DNA of 64,000 bases, from NCBI GenBank assembly GCA_015501585.1, contig JADNRY010000081.1, positions 124,001 to 188,000 of the forward strand, in the 5' to 3' direction. The stretch's first letter is position 1. Each line of letters opens with the position of its first letter. The notes beneath the pieces are model-generated. The model had not been told where the DNA came from, made no database searches, and saw nothing but the letters and a program-made list of their open reading frames with translations. Positions 1 to 12,097 of the stretch are shown in pieces. The stretch is from Rhodocollybia butyracea. Taxonomy: Eukaryota > Basidiomycota > Agaricomycetes > Agaricales > Omphalotaceae. The position numbers and the translations under genes were made by a program.

Positions 1-811
1 TGTTCAGGTCCCACTACAAGGTAAACATGGTATCACGCATTCAATGGACGCAACCAGTGGAAACTCACAGGCTCCTCGGCGCCGTCAAGCTCAGAATATA
101 CGAAGTGTTTATAATCGGTATGAAACTCCACAAGCGACTGATGACAAAACAACAAGCAGCACTGAACAGCATCCGAGTCCCATTCTTCGTGCACCAATAC
201 GACTTCGAAATTCTATAAACTCAGAAACTCCTTTGGAAACTTCGAAACGACACGCTATCTACACCCGGAGTTTGTATGTCGGACGTGCTGAAAAGAGTCC
301 AGACAATTATATTCGAGCTCTTCATGGCGCAGCATCCCCGCCTTCACTACGCCGCGCTTTCACTTCCGCACTGGCTGAGTGCTCCTCCCATTCCTGCGCT
401 CAAAGTGATTCGCTCGACTCCATTGTCCAGGCGTATGAAAACGGCACAGAACCTCATCGTTCCTTCTTTGGTTTAACAGCCTCCCTCTCTGAGCCCACGC
501 TTCACGACATCAGTGGTCTTTCCTTTGGCCTCGCCTGTGACGACGTTCCATCTAATACGCCCGGAATTATAATCACTGGAGCGTCCATCTCGTTGAGTTC
601 GCTTTCTTCGGTCTATTCACAGGACTCATGGGAAGAGGAGCGTCAAAACGTTCTTTTTTCTAGTTCCAACGAGAATAATGCAGATACATCTTTGGGAGAC
701 CAGCGAAACGTAGATATCGGTCATCATCCAATTGTCTGGGAGTTACTCCAGAAGCTCGAATCTGAAGAGCAGAGTTGGTGGTTCAATGCCGGGTTGGATG
801 GCAAGCTGTAA
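1..811 (+). CDS. 3' end of an unrecognised serine-rich protein (partial)
   Basis: The 3' part of a gene that begins before the window. A GTAAAC donor at base 21, after CAAG, and an acceptor ending at base 70 suggest a 50-nt intron. After it a last exon (71-811) stays open for about 246 residues to a TAA stop. The protein is rich in Ser, Thr, Pro and Arg near its start and in Ser further on, with no signal peptide, membrane segment or catalytic motif that I can see. An ATG at 44 also opens this frame, but it would lie inside the proposed intron. I recognise no family. Low-complexity composition suggests a regulatory or scaffold tail, which is only inference. Confidence 0.5.
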   Translation, partial: VQVPLQGKHGITHSMDATSGNSQAPRRRQAQNIRSVYNRYETPQATDDKTTSSTEQHPSPILRAPIRLRNSINSETPLETSKRHAIYTRSLYVGRAEKSPDNYIRALHGAASPPSLRRAFTSALAECSSHSCAQSDSLDSIVQAYENGTEPHRSFFGLTASLSEPTLHDISGLSFGLACDDVPSNTPGIIITGASISLSSLSSVYSQDSWEEERQNVLFSSSNENNADTSLGDQRNVDIGHHPIVWELLQKLESEEQSWWFNAGLDGKL

Positions 812-927
812 TAAGTACACAAGCGTCTGCTTTTTTTTTTTTTCGCTTTGCAAGATTTGGATTTGTATCAGACCGTGCACATAGCTCTTTATACAAGGAA
901 CGCTTGTTATTACAGAGTTGGATATCA

Positions 928-1176
928 TTAAATAATCAGTCCAAGTGTCGAGCCTTCAACGCGCGCACTAAATGCAGACCACGTCTTCAAGTTAGGCGTG
1001 ATGGGTTGTCTTACAGGTGGACAGTAAGAGCAGACACCCTCGGTGTCATAGACTAGACCAGGAGAGAAGATACAGTCGTGTAAGTGATTTACTCTCAGAG
1101 TGTTACGATAGTCGGTCTGATTCCAAGACTCGATGCATCCACAGGTTCCAACGAGTAAGATGTCAGCTTGAAGCAT
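928..1176 (-). CDS. possible small cysteine-containing hypothetical protein
   Basis: An 82-codon minus-strand frame starting with ATG. It contains CGC near residue 13 and ends with an acidic-aromatic stretch followed by CSYCPP. Small fungal orphan proteins often end with a C-x-Y-C-P-P type motif, so this could be a real short gene or the last exon of one. No upstream exon could be fixed. It lies between the convergent ends of the partial gene at 1-811 and the SPE3-LYS9 gene. Function unknown; it may also be a chance frame. Confidence 0.3.
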   Translation of the reverse strand: MLQADILLVGTCGCIESWNQTDYRNTLRVNHLHDCIFSPGLVYDTEGVCSYCPPVRQPITPNLKTWSAFSARVEGSTLGLII

Positions 1177-1575
1177 AAGGTTTATATATCGTTGAGACTT
1201 GATGTTACGCCGTTTGGCGAATTTGGCGTGGGGGTGGGGGTAGGCATAAACATGGTATATCTGCAGTACTCTATTTCTGTCAATCTTATGAATCAGCCAA
1301 AAACAAGGAACTTGTTATAATAGGCTTATTTATTATTTGCCTGGATCTAACCCATTTAACCATAAGTTCCGACTACAAGAATAGTTACTGATTGTGGATT
1401 CCGAGTTTATGGCGTGGGTTGGCCCATTTTGTTCAGACTAGAGTGTATCCAAATTACACCTCCGCCAAATTCCCTACACGACCTTAAAGTTATAAAGAAC
1501 TTCAATACCATGTACTCCATTGATAGGACTAGAGGACAACGTGCATTCAGGTCATCTTTATGTCATCCAACACAT

Positions 1576-4018
1576 CTAAAGTACGCCTTCAACTAAGCCC
1601 ACACCTTCCGCTTCCAACCTTTCCCTAATCGGGTCACATATTTCCTTCGTATAAGGTGCATGTACACCCTTCATGCTTAAAACACCATCCAATACTAATT
1701 GAGTTGCAATACCACAAGGAAGACCCACGGTAAGAGCCATCGCAGAATGTCCTGATCCAAGTGGAGCACCATAAGCCTCCAATGTCGAGGTAAGCGTTTG
1801 AACAGATTTGTCGGCCCATTCGACAACAAACTTGTGTTGAAGCATGACAAAATCACGTTCACCTGGAGCATAGGCCATAAGTTGCTCAAGACGTGCACAG
1901 AGGGTGTCAAGGAGGTTAGGGTGTGCGGCGCCAGATGCTGCGCGAGGCGAAATCAAGTCAGTACTGAACATTCCAATCCAACGGAATCCAGAGATGATTC
2001 TAGATTGCTCAGACTCGCTGGGGAAGGCACAGATTGATTTGAGTTTCGAAATCAATGTGGCCTCATCGGCGCCGTCAGCGTTAAGCATTTTGCCAAGTAC
2101 CTGCACCCAAGTTAATCCCTGTTTCAACCACTCCTGGCCTTCTCCATTCAACCATCCAACCTGGACGAGGGCCTTGATGAACTCAGGGAAGCCCTGGTAC
2201 CTCAAAGTACCTCGAACACAGGTCTCACCCTCTCCTTCACCGTTGATTCTGTAATAGTCCCGGAAAGGAGTCGAATCACGGTTCGGGTATGCGACGAAGG
2301 CATATGCAGGGGAGACGTAGTAGGGCTTTGCCTCAGCCATGAGCTCATTCCCGGAAACAGTAACATGTTTACCACTCGAGATAAAAGCGGCATTATTGAG
2401 GAGGGCGAGTAAGACACCGCGAGATGACCAAGAGAACTTGTACCCGAGTGGGTTTGATGCGTTCGCTGGCGCAGGAAGACCACCACAGTAAGACAAGAAC
2501 TGCTTAACCTTGTAAAATGTCCCATAAGAACGGAGAAGGGAAGATGACAGATTTGCTTACCTTTCCGCCTTTAGCATGGACCTCATCGATGGTCTTTACA
2601 GCATACAAGTGGTCAATACCCGGGTCGAGACCGATTTCATTGAGAACGGTGATTCCAGCAGCCTTTGCAGCTTCATCAAGTTCTCTCATAGCTGGTGAAA
2701 TGTATGAGGTAGTAACTACGTTAGTTTTGCCTTTGATGGCGGCTTTGATAACGTCGGCATGGAAGGTATATGGAATGAGTGAGATGACCAGGTCGTGAGC
2801 TGCGACTTGAGTTTCGAGGTCAGCAGTTTTGGTCGCATCAAGCGAGATGGCAGTGGTACGAGGAAGAGAGTCGGCCAGCTCCTTGGCCGCAGCGAGCGTT
2901 CGGCAGGCTGGTGGTAGACGGTTAGGCTCAACATGTAACACTGATAATCATTACCTACCGATAGTCAATATGTTCGCCGAGTTTCGGACAATGTACTCGG
3001 CGCATGGTCGCGCGACATATCCACTTCCTAGAAGAAGAACTTTCTTCTTTTGTTGTCCCTCTTCACTGAGATTTGTACCAAACTGGGGCTCCACGTTCTT
3101 ACCCTCCTCTAACATGGCCCGTCCGAACTCAGGAAGGACAAACGCAGCACGGTGAACATCTGGGTTCCAGTATCGTGTCATGGCCTTTGGACTTTTGATG
3201 GGTATTTTCAAGTTGTTTTCACGTCCGCCAGCTTTGGCAGCGAGAAGGAAACCAATTTGACCGGAGGGATAGGTGGGGATGGTGGTGAAAGCGTATTCAA
3301 CCTGCACAAAGCCAAGCTGTTGCGCATTAGCGCGAACTTCTCTAATGAGAGGAAGATGCAGCCACAAGCATTCGCCTTGTGCAGCGATATGGCCTCCTGG
3401 TTTCAAGGCATCGTGCAAAAGCTGGTAGTAGGGTTTTTGGAACAACGAAGCAGCGGGACCAACTGGATCGGACGAGTCGGTTACGATGACATCGTAAGTA
3501 CCTTCATGAGATTGTAGGAAAGCAAAACCATCCCCGATGTGAACAGTCACTCGGGATCAGATAAGAGCTCAGCCATGCGAGGAAGATACTTTTTGGAGAC
3601 TCGGGGAACAGCCTCGTCAATGTCACAGAGAACGACCTCCTTGACACTGTCATATTTGAGGGCCTCACGGACCACTCCTCCGTCACCTCCGCCGATGACG
3701 AGGATCTTTTCTGGGTTTGGATGTGAAGCCGTTGGGATGTGAGTAATCATTTCTTGATAACTGAACTCGTCCCTCTCGGTACACTGGACTGCACCATCCA
3801 GCACAAGAACATTGCCGTAAGTCTCACTCTCAAAGACTAAAACATCCTGATATAGAGATTTTTCGACGTGCAAGATTTTGTTGACTTTCAAAGACATTGC
3901 TTGACCAGGCCATTGCGATGAAATTTCGCGAAACCAACCATCTGTAGAGGACTCAGATGAGGTTCAATAGTAATCGCACATACGGACCTTGAATCGAGGG
4001 ATGTGTAAGGACAGGCAT
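1576..4018 (-). CDS. SPE3-LYS9: spermidine synthase - saccharopine dehydrogenase chimera
   Basis: One gene encodes two enzymes. The N-terminal half is spermidine synthase, which moves an aminopropyl group from decarboxylated SAM to putrescine; motifs [19 protein letters not shown] and [11 protein letters not shown] are visible. The C-terminal half is saccharopine dehydrogenase (glutamate-forming) of the alpha-aminoadipate lysine pathway, with the nucleotide-binding motif [11 protein letters not shown], then [14 protein letters not shown] and SYCGGLPAP. The first exon codes [10 protein letters not shown] and ends in CAAG before a GTCCGT donor, giving [10 protein letters not shown]. Later introns are 2908-2958 and 2509-2560. 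This fusion is established for basidiomycetes. One oddity: between LLSDP and RVTVHIGDG the frame shifts by one base at the GGG run 3553-3555, as if one base were missing. No intron explains it. Confidence 0.93.
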
Positions 4019-4218
4019 GGCTGGAAAGATAGATGGAAGATGACTCAAAAAAAAAACTTTTCTCATCGATAGTACGCTTCTTTTTGGATTAGCGCTCACA
4101 TCAGGCGCCTGCCCCAACACGATTAATTTACATGAACAGATATATGTACGATAAAGGTGCGTAGATATCAAAACAATCCAAGAACAAGTAACCAAGTATG
4201 TAGAAAAAGAAGATAACT

Positions 4219-7200
4219 CTATGTAACCAATGCAGCAAGACGTCTCAGATGTGATACGTTCAGGTACGCGGGTACGTAAGTCTCTAAACCAGAGACATCG
4301 CGAGGAAGAGGAAGCTCGTAGGGCCCTACATCTTCTGTTTCTGGTGAAAGAAGGAGATGGTCATTGCGATCGTTAGCTTGCACTCGAGATGCGACTACTC
4401 GCAAGATCTCGGGAGATATTGGGTTCTATTAGAGAGAAAGTAAGCCTAGGACAATGAATAAAAAGCGTGCCTACTCACCTCGTAATCGGCAACATAATAG
4501 TTTGTGCACATTCGCTGAATTTGCATAGGACTTAACATCCAGCAGACATCGTAAATAATCTCGATATCGGCAGCAGTGGCCTAAAAAGACTGTTAGCTTG
4601 ATTTTCATGTACTGGGGAGGTTCTCAGTACCTTCTTCAACTGTAGCAATTTAGTGGCCTGCATTAGATGCTCTAGCTGAAGAGTGCCCTCCGGCATGTCA
4701 TGAGACTTACACCACTCCTCGATTCGAGTGATGTTGTATTGGATTTGCATAGCTAGACAACGATAAATTCAGTATACGCGCACAATCTTTATCAAGGCCA
4801 TTACACACCTCGTTTCCACGAGGAAAAGTTCCGTCTCATAAGCAAGTCGTTGAAACTCGTAACGCCGATGAGCTTTAAAAGTTCTGTGACTACCTGTTGT
4901 ACCACAGATTCTTCCATGTAGTAGCTCTTCAAGCTCTGCCACACCTTATTCAACAATTCCAAAATGTTATCCATGTTGAAGGCCGGCTGGGTATTCGTGT
5001 TCAGGAGACGGTTGAACAATCGTCCGCCACCATCAGTGGTCGTGAAGCCGGGAAGAGACTGGCTTTCGATCAGTGCAGGAATGACCATCTTCGAAAGTTT
5101 CTTCTTGGTTTCCAGCATCCAAGTGTGGTAGATGTTGTATTCCAAGCTGTCTAGATCATGTTTGACCACAGAAACAAGACGCTCATAGTCGTTCCAGTCG
5201 AACGGTCGGACCAAGTTATCCTCGCCTGGACCTATGCCCTGGAGCATATCACTCTCAGCGACGCAGATGAAGGAAAGCATTTCATGAACATTCGACAACC
5301 AGAAGATCCCTGGAATGATCGCATCTTCACCAGAAAATGACTGAATAAATTGAGCTAGGTGTAATGGCTCGTAAAACAGATACTAGACGTACCATAACGT
5401 GTGATTGTATAGTTTGCATAACATTCGCAAGGAATCTCTCGCTCTCCGGGATGAGACCATACTTCCACATCTCGTTGGTAACAAGGCTAATAAGGTTGGC
5501 AGGGAACAATATCTCCTTCACTGCTGAAGGCTGAGTGAGACTTGGAGCAGGGATCTTCAGTCCTCTGATGAGTCCATCTAGGATGTCATCATCTAGCCGT
5601 TTGAAGTCTTGCATCAAACGAATCTTCTCCTCGGCTGGGTCGTCATCGCGGACACCAGGAAGGCCATTCTTGTGAAATTTGAGGAAGTTGTCTTCCCCGT
5701 TGTAAGCGACAGAGACAGCACGGGGGTTCATAGCTTGGTTCCTCTTGACGTCGAGCATCAATTCGTCGGCAGACGCACGGTTGTCCTGAGGCATGAGGCC
5801 GAAAACACCAGCAGAACTGTGTCTCCTCTGGTGACGACCCTGTGATACATGACCGTTGACCGCCGGAAGAGCACCGTTGGTGTTAGCTGCGTTTGATTCG
5901 GCACCACGAAGAGCGGGTGCGAATGTAGGAGAAAGAGGGGGATCGCGGGAACCCTTCGTAAGAGCATTCAAAGCGTTGGATCTGTTAAGCTGTTCTCTAA
6001 GGCTGCTCACTTCATTCTTGAGCGTCATGATTACTGAGCTATCCTCATGATTACGGATGGGGGTTGTGTCGATCGTCCGCTGCTGCTGCTCGAGTTGTGT
6101 CGATTTGGCAAGCAGATCGTCAGTGAGTTTTTGTATGGTTTCTTCTTTCTCTATGGCCTTGGCTAATGCCTCCTCCAACTTCCTCTCGATGTTAGCTTTG
6201 GCTTGCAAGAGCTCGTCACGACGGGAGACTTCCGCCTCTGCAGCTTGCAAAGATACCTGCAATTGCCGTGCCCTGTTGTCCGCCTCCTCATGACGGTTGG
6301 TCCACTGCTGAATCTTCTGCTCTAGCTCAACAACTTGGCTTTGTAGCTCTTTCCTCTCCTGTGTCCGGGTTTGTAGACTCTGAGTGAGCTCCACCACCTT
6401 ATTCTCCAATTTATAGGAAATCTCCTTGAATTTGGAGACCGAACGAGCTTCTTGGCGCAGAGCCTTGAGCTGCTTGCGCGCAAGCCGACGTCGGATACAG
6501 GATTGCAAGTAGATGACATGCTTGACATCAGTACGGAAGGACCGACGGACCATACTATCAAAAAGCATGATCAATGGTATGAACGTGACGGTAACCACTG
6601 ACACTCACATCCCACGAAGTAAACTTTGTAGCAAAGTAGCAGCAGAAACGCTTCTCTGTTCTCTGAAAGAAAGCCTGGTTTGCCGACCGCGAATTCCTGA
6701 AAAGGTTTGAATCAGCGTCTGAAGAAGGAAGGTTTGGTGATATGAACCAACTCACGGCTTTGAATGAGAATTATCGAGTGACGAATACTCAAAAACTTTT
6801 GTCGTTCGAGGAAACGCCTGACTCCCCGTTGTAAGCGTACAGCAGCAGCCTCACGACGCACATGCTCAACAAATCGTTTTGCGAGAACACATCTCCACCA
6901 AGTCTGGATCTTGATAGTAGCGGCGCGCAATTGCTGGTACTTCTTCACGGCCATACGCCTGCGCATGTTCTTCTGAACAACGGTGACCATGGCGTTTAGC
7001 CGGTTAGAGCGAAGGGACTCTAGCGCAGCAAGCATTCCTGCTCGGAAGAAGATTTTTGTCAGGCCATTCTGATACTTATCCGGGTCATTGATGGTTTTCT
7101 CCAAGATGATCGAACAGAGTTTCCGTAGATCCATGGCCTGGATCATGGGCTGCCAAATACTTGAGTTCACAAGCATGTAGTATCTGTCGACTACAAATTA

Positions 7201-9871
7201 GCACACTCAATCTCTTGGGGTGATTAACCATACCGCTCCGCAAACTCTTCGTAAGTCCATCGAGAAGGGTATCCTGCGCAACTGATGCGAATAGTTTCCA
7301 AAACACCACAAGCACGGAGTTGGCTCAGGACCTGTTGAGGCTGGAACTCCCAAGGTCTCTTTGCTTCGTTCGGTTTGATGCATCGAATGTAGTGAACATT
7401 GGTCACGCTAAGAGTGTCCATCAGGGTGATCAGCGAAGCTTTGAAAATTGAGCCTTGAGTCGGCTTTTTGGCAACGAGACCCCCAGGGCGCTTGGAAGCG
7501 CCCGGGGGTGCACCACCAGAGGCAGGAGCAACCCAGGACTGCCGACCGGGATCTGGAATGACAGAGGAACGGCGTGAGGCAACACTGCCAGAATCTGAGC
7601 CGGCTGGTGAGTTGGGATTGGGACTGTCGGGAGATCGAGTAGAGTTGAGCGCTGCATCAAGGACCTCCTTCAAGAAGGAGTTCTTGGTCGTTGCCAACAA
7701 AGTCATGTGTTCATCAGGAACGGTATCTCTGTTTTTCTCTAGAAAACCTTCGACTTCATAGGTAACATCGAGAGCATAATGGGCGATGGTAAAGGCAGTG
7801 GTTCCAAAACGAGGCTTTTTGAAGACCTTGTTCTCGGGCTTCAAAAGCTGGGTGTTGAGCTTCTGAAGGAATGACTGATCGCTGCCTGACGGTAGCCGCG
7901 ATTCTTCGTCCAAGAGAGCAAGAACACCAAGTTTACCCTCAATCACATCGATACAGGGTTGGTTGTCAGAAAAGTCGATAAAGGTCCAGTTAATCTCTTC
8001 CTTGACATATTCTTCTTGCTCGAGTTTGAAGACGTGCGAGTTGAACTAGGGGATGGTTCAGACAGAGGAGACTAAGGAGAAAAGACGCGATCGTACTTCC
8101 TGCTGGAGCTTTTCATTCGCATAGTTGATACTGAACTGTTCGAACGAATTCTAAAAAGCGCAATTAGTCAAAGTAATGATGTTACCCAAGATATAGTACC
8201 TTTTTGAAATGCTCAAACCCGTAGATATCCAAGACTCCGATAAACATCTCAGCTCGTTCCGCAGCATCTCCGTTCTCTCCTGCCAAACTTTCATTGACGA
8301 TCGCTACCAACCATTCGAACATACAGGCATAGACAAATTTCGCGACGCTATCTCGAACGGCGGTAGCCTGAGCGCCATTGAGAGCCGTAATAATTTTTTC
8401 TGAGCGGGTGATGATCTGTTTCTTGATTGTCCACTTTTTGAACTCGGCAACATTAACCCCCAAGAATCTGGTGGCGAGAAGTAACGCAGGATCATTGTCA
8501 TCTATAGCGGAGTCGTTTCGCATCTGGGTAATTTTGATATTTCCCAAGTGCAACAGGGCAGCTAATAGACGGAAGACGGCCCATTGCTTTTCGACACTGA
8601 TACCGACAGTGGAAAGTGCTTGTTGAGTTGCTCGGAATTCTTCGGAGTCGTCTACCCCAGCGATTGGTGTCGAAGATGGACCACCTTGTTTGAGATAGTG
8701 AAACTTAGTGATATCAACATCTAAGCCAAGATCTTTCCGCTCTTTGAGAGGTGCGCCCGCGCACAATTGGTAGAATATGTGATAGTTGCGCTCAGTTAGA
8801 GGTTGAAACACGATCCTTGAACGCTCGAGAAGATACGTTCGGATCCGCGCACCAACGATCTCTTGTTTTCCATCAAAGAGAATCTAAATTAGATATTTAG
8901 CAGATGCAGGGACCTTGAACCAGATCTGCTTGCCTGAATGTACTTTCCAAACCGAGAAGAATTGTCATTTCTGGTAGTTTTCGCATTACCGAAAGATTCG
9001 AGGATGGGATTGGTAGCAAGGATCTGCCTTTCTATTTCACTAGAATCGTCGAGCGACAATTTCAGTTTGGCTTTAGAATTCACATCGGGTGGGTTTACAG
9101 AGGCGAGATATCGCATGATGAATTTGGCCTGTTGTGGAGATCGTCAGCAAATGAATGAAGGTTGCTGGACAGCAGCCTCACGGATTCGGTTTTACCTGCA
9201 CCACTGGAACAATTGTTAGCAAAAACAGGTGGAATGAGATTCACAGCACCGACGAACCTCTCCCCTGACACAATGATGGTTTGACCCATACCCTCTTTTC
9301 TCATGGCAGTGTACGCGTCTTCAGCAATGGCGAAGAGATGCGGTTCTAGATCTCCTCGCCGTCGACCAGCGTATGCCTGGATGATTTCGGGGCCATAGAG
9401 AGTGACGCGTTGGAAAGGATTGACAGCAATAAGCACAATACCACTGTATGTGTAGATACTGTGCTGGGCATAACGATTTCGGATGGTGTGAAGTACTAAA
9501 AGTTTGAAATTAGTGTGAATTTTTTTAGTGTAAGAGGCCCATGGCGCACCAGAGGGCTCGTTGAGATGGGAAAGGGTAGCTAAATCATCGGCGGTTTCCA
9601 GCAAAGGCGGATTGCGTAGTGGTGGTAGGCTGTCACTACCGTCTTTTATCTGTTGTACGGAAGTGTTGATGGTGATTTCCTAGGGAAAAAAGTAAGAAAA
9701 GAAGTAGAAAAGAAGCAAGAAAATGCATACCTTGCCGCGTTCATCAATGAAAACTAGCTTGATGGTGTCGTTGGGGTTCTTTGTGACTGCAGAAACCTCG
9801 CCAGATATCCAGGCCTGGTCCTTGTCTTCAAACCAGACTCTGGTGCCCTTGCTGTAGATGTTCTCCGCCAT
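4219..9871 (-). CDS. MYO2: class V myosin heavy chain
   Basis: Actin-based motor that carries vesicles and organelles toward the hyphal tip or bud. In order the sequence shows an SH3-like N-terminus starting [16 protein letters not shown], the P-loop [10 protein letters not shown] (formed across an intron joint), switch [10 protein letters not shown], switch [11 protein letters not shown], a loop-2 region rich in Ser, Pro and Gly, [10 protein letters not shown], a row of IQ motifs (about 6600-7060), a long coiled coil (about 6000-6500), and a C-terminal dilute cargo-binding domain ending RRLAALVT. The estimated length of about 1,600 residues fits fungal myosin V. There are about twelve introns. 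The intron 8884-8933 has a GCAAGC donor after ATTCAG and joins KYIQ to ILFDGKQE, so it looks like a GC-AG intron. The gene diverges from HOM2. Confidence 0.95.
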
Positions 9872-10639
9872 TCAGCGTTTGAGAAGCAAACAGCAATGAG
9901 GACTTGAATGTTTGAGGGCAAGCCGATGGTGGCTATGCTACTAAAAATGATCACCCATTCAATCTGTTGCTTTTCTGCTACACACCCGTACACGCCCTCA
10001 ATAGGCCTATCTCGCTGGATTTACGTGTGTAAACACTAACAAGGCTGCTCAAAATATAACTCGACCAAAATCCTAGCTGGCCTTGCTTCCGAGTTTCCAC
10101 GTTTCCTGCTAGCCAACTCGGAGCTCAGCAGAGCTCAGCGCTCAGTAACCGCGGTCCGCCTCGGCCTTTGACATGATACAGATGCCAGTATCCATCGATA
10201 TTGTACCCAGACAGGTACTTGCAGAGTCACATTCTAGTACTACAGTTTCCATGAAGCCAAGTTTCACTAGAGACACTCACTTTCAGCTACTTCATAAATA
10301 GTGTGGTCAATAGTTAGAAGGGACTGCCCTGGACTGCCTCAGGCCTAGTCAATTGTCAAATTGTCCCTTATGTAGTTCGAAAAATCAGAAACTTTTCAGT
10401 ATGTTGCCTGTCCAACAAAAGTTACAAAACATTATGATTTTCCTAATTGACAGGAAATCTAAATCTGAGAATCAGATCTTTCACTCTAGCACATCACGTG
10501 ATATGTAAAGAATAGCACGCGCTTACACTTGGCGCCTGCATAATCGATCCCGTTTTTTCCAAGTTCACTTTTCCTGTTCAGAATCAAAGTCAGAAGGCCC
10601 AAGCCATCGATTGGCTGGTTTCTCTGATTACTTCCAACG
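9872..10639. promoter_or_regulatory. divergent intergenic region, MYO2 / HOM2
   Basis: About 770 bp between the start codons of the myosin and aspartate-semialdehyde dehydrogenase genes. It must hold both promoters. The half nearer the myosin has GAGCTCAGC repeats and a GC-rich patch around 10150. The half nearer HOM2 is AT-rich and carries a perfect TCACGTGA palindrome (listed separately). No open frame in it looks coding. Confidence 0.6.
10494..10501. promoter_or_regulatory. TCACGTGA palindrome (E-box) upstream of HOM2
   Basis: A perfect 8-bp palindrome with a CACGTG core, about 140 bp before the HOM2 start codon. In budding yeast this is the Cbf1 site that controls sulphur amino-acid genes with Met4. 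Use of the site by a basidiomycete bHLH protein here is inference. Confidence 0.4.
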
Positions 10640-11913
10640 ATGTCGTCGAAAATTACACCTGCAGCTGTTTCGTTGCCCAAAAAGATCAAAGTTGGCGTCC
10701 TTGGTGCTACCGGTACCGTTGGACAACGATTTATCACTTTGCTGTCAGAACATCCATGGTTTATCATAGAAGCACTGGGAGCAAGCGAGAGAAGCAAAGG
10801 GAAAAAGTACATAGAAGCTGTGAAATGGAAACAAACCATTCCATTGAGTGGAATAGGACTAGGAGGTGTTGATGGCGCCATCAGCTCTACCATAGACTTG
10901 CACAGCGACGAAGGACGTGTTGCAGACTTGATTGTCCGGGGTTGCACGCCTGAAGAGTTCCAAAACTGCCAGATTGTATTCAGCGGTCTGGATGCAGATG
11001 CTGCTGGTGAGATTGGTGAGCATTCAAATGTTTTTTTTACAAAGTTAGATCTTATAAGATTTCAGAATCTGCTTTTAGATCCTCAGATATTCCTGTCTTC
11101 TCCAACGCAAAAAACTATCGTCGCGATCCTCATGTGCCACTCATTGTTCCTCTCGTAAATCCCTCCCATCTATCCATGATTTCTCAGCAGCAACGACTGC
11201 ATTCACCCCCCCTTTCCAAAGGTTTCATCGTGACAAACGCCAATTGCTCTACTACTGGCTATGTCATTCCCCTCGCTGCACTCGAAAAAGCCTTTGGTCC
11301 TATCGAAAGTGTACTTGTCACCACGATGCAAGCAATCTCTGGTGCTGGGTACCCAGGTGTACCTTCCCTCGATATTCTTGGTAATGTTGTACCATATATC
11401 GGAGGCGAAGAAGAAAAAATCGAGTGGGAGACACTCAAAATTCTTGGTGGTATCATTGATTCAGACACCAATCATGAAGGGACACCGCTGAAAACCTTTG
11501 ACATGCACCAAGCTGGTGGCCGGCCTTCCTTACGAGTCAGTGCGTCTTGTAATCGCGTTCCAGTTATCGATGGACACATGGAGTGCGTTTCTCTACGATT
11601 CCACCGACGACCGCCACCATCTCCTCAGCAAGTCCGGGAGGCTCTCAGAGCTTTTCACACAGAAATCCAGAGTCTTGGTTGCCCCTCTGCTCCCCGAAAA
11701 GCCATCGAGGTCTTCGAAGAACCCGATAGACCTCAGCCGAGGCTAGATGTCAAAGGTACTCACAACGGCGCGGCTGTTAGCGTAGGCAGAATCAGGCAAT
11801 GTCAAGTTCTGGATATCAAATTCGTCGTGCTCTCGGACAATGTTAGCATTGGCGCTGCAACAAGCAGCATCATGAATGCTGAATACGCCGTCTTGAAAGG
11901 CATCGTATCTTGA
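10640..11913 (+). CDS. HOM2: aspartate-semialdehyde dehydrogenase
   Basis: Reduces aspartyl-4-phosphate to aspartate semialdehyde, the branch point to homoserine, threonine, methionine and isoleucine. The protein opens with [20 protein letters not shown], followed by [10 protein letters not shown], the dinucleotide-binding loop. The catalytic cysteine lies in NANCSTTG, and [11 protein letters not shown] and HQAGGRPS follow, as in the fungal enzyme type. One intron, 11016-11065 (GTGAGC to TTTCAG), joins AGEI to [19 protein letters not shown]. After splicing the protein is about 407 residues; I count no missing active-site segment. ATG at 10640 is chosen because the dinucleotide fold starts some 15 residues later. 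It faces away from the myosin gene. Confidence 0.95.
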
Positions 11914-12097
11914 TTACAGCTCAAAACTTATCTATATAGACCAAGGCTTAGTAGCCTGTAATAGATCTACAGAGTGAATCCACTTTACGTAGAGACTGCC
12001 AAGGCTCTCAGTATTTGACCCTTATTTAAGCTTAAGTGCATCACGGTATGTATACGCCATTTTCTTTCTTTCGTTTTCCCTTCATCTTCTCTCAAAA

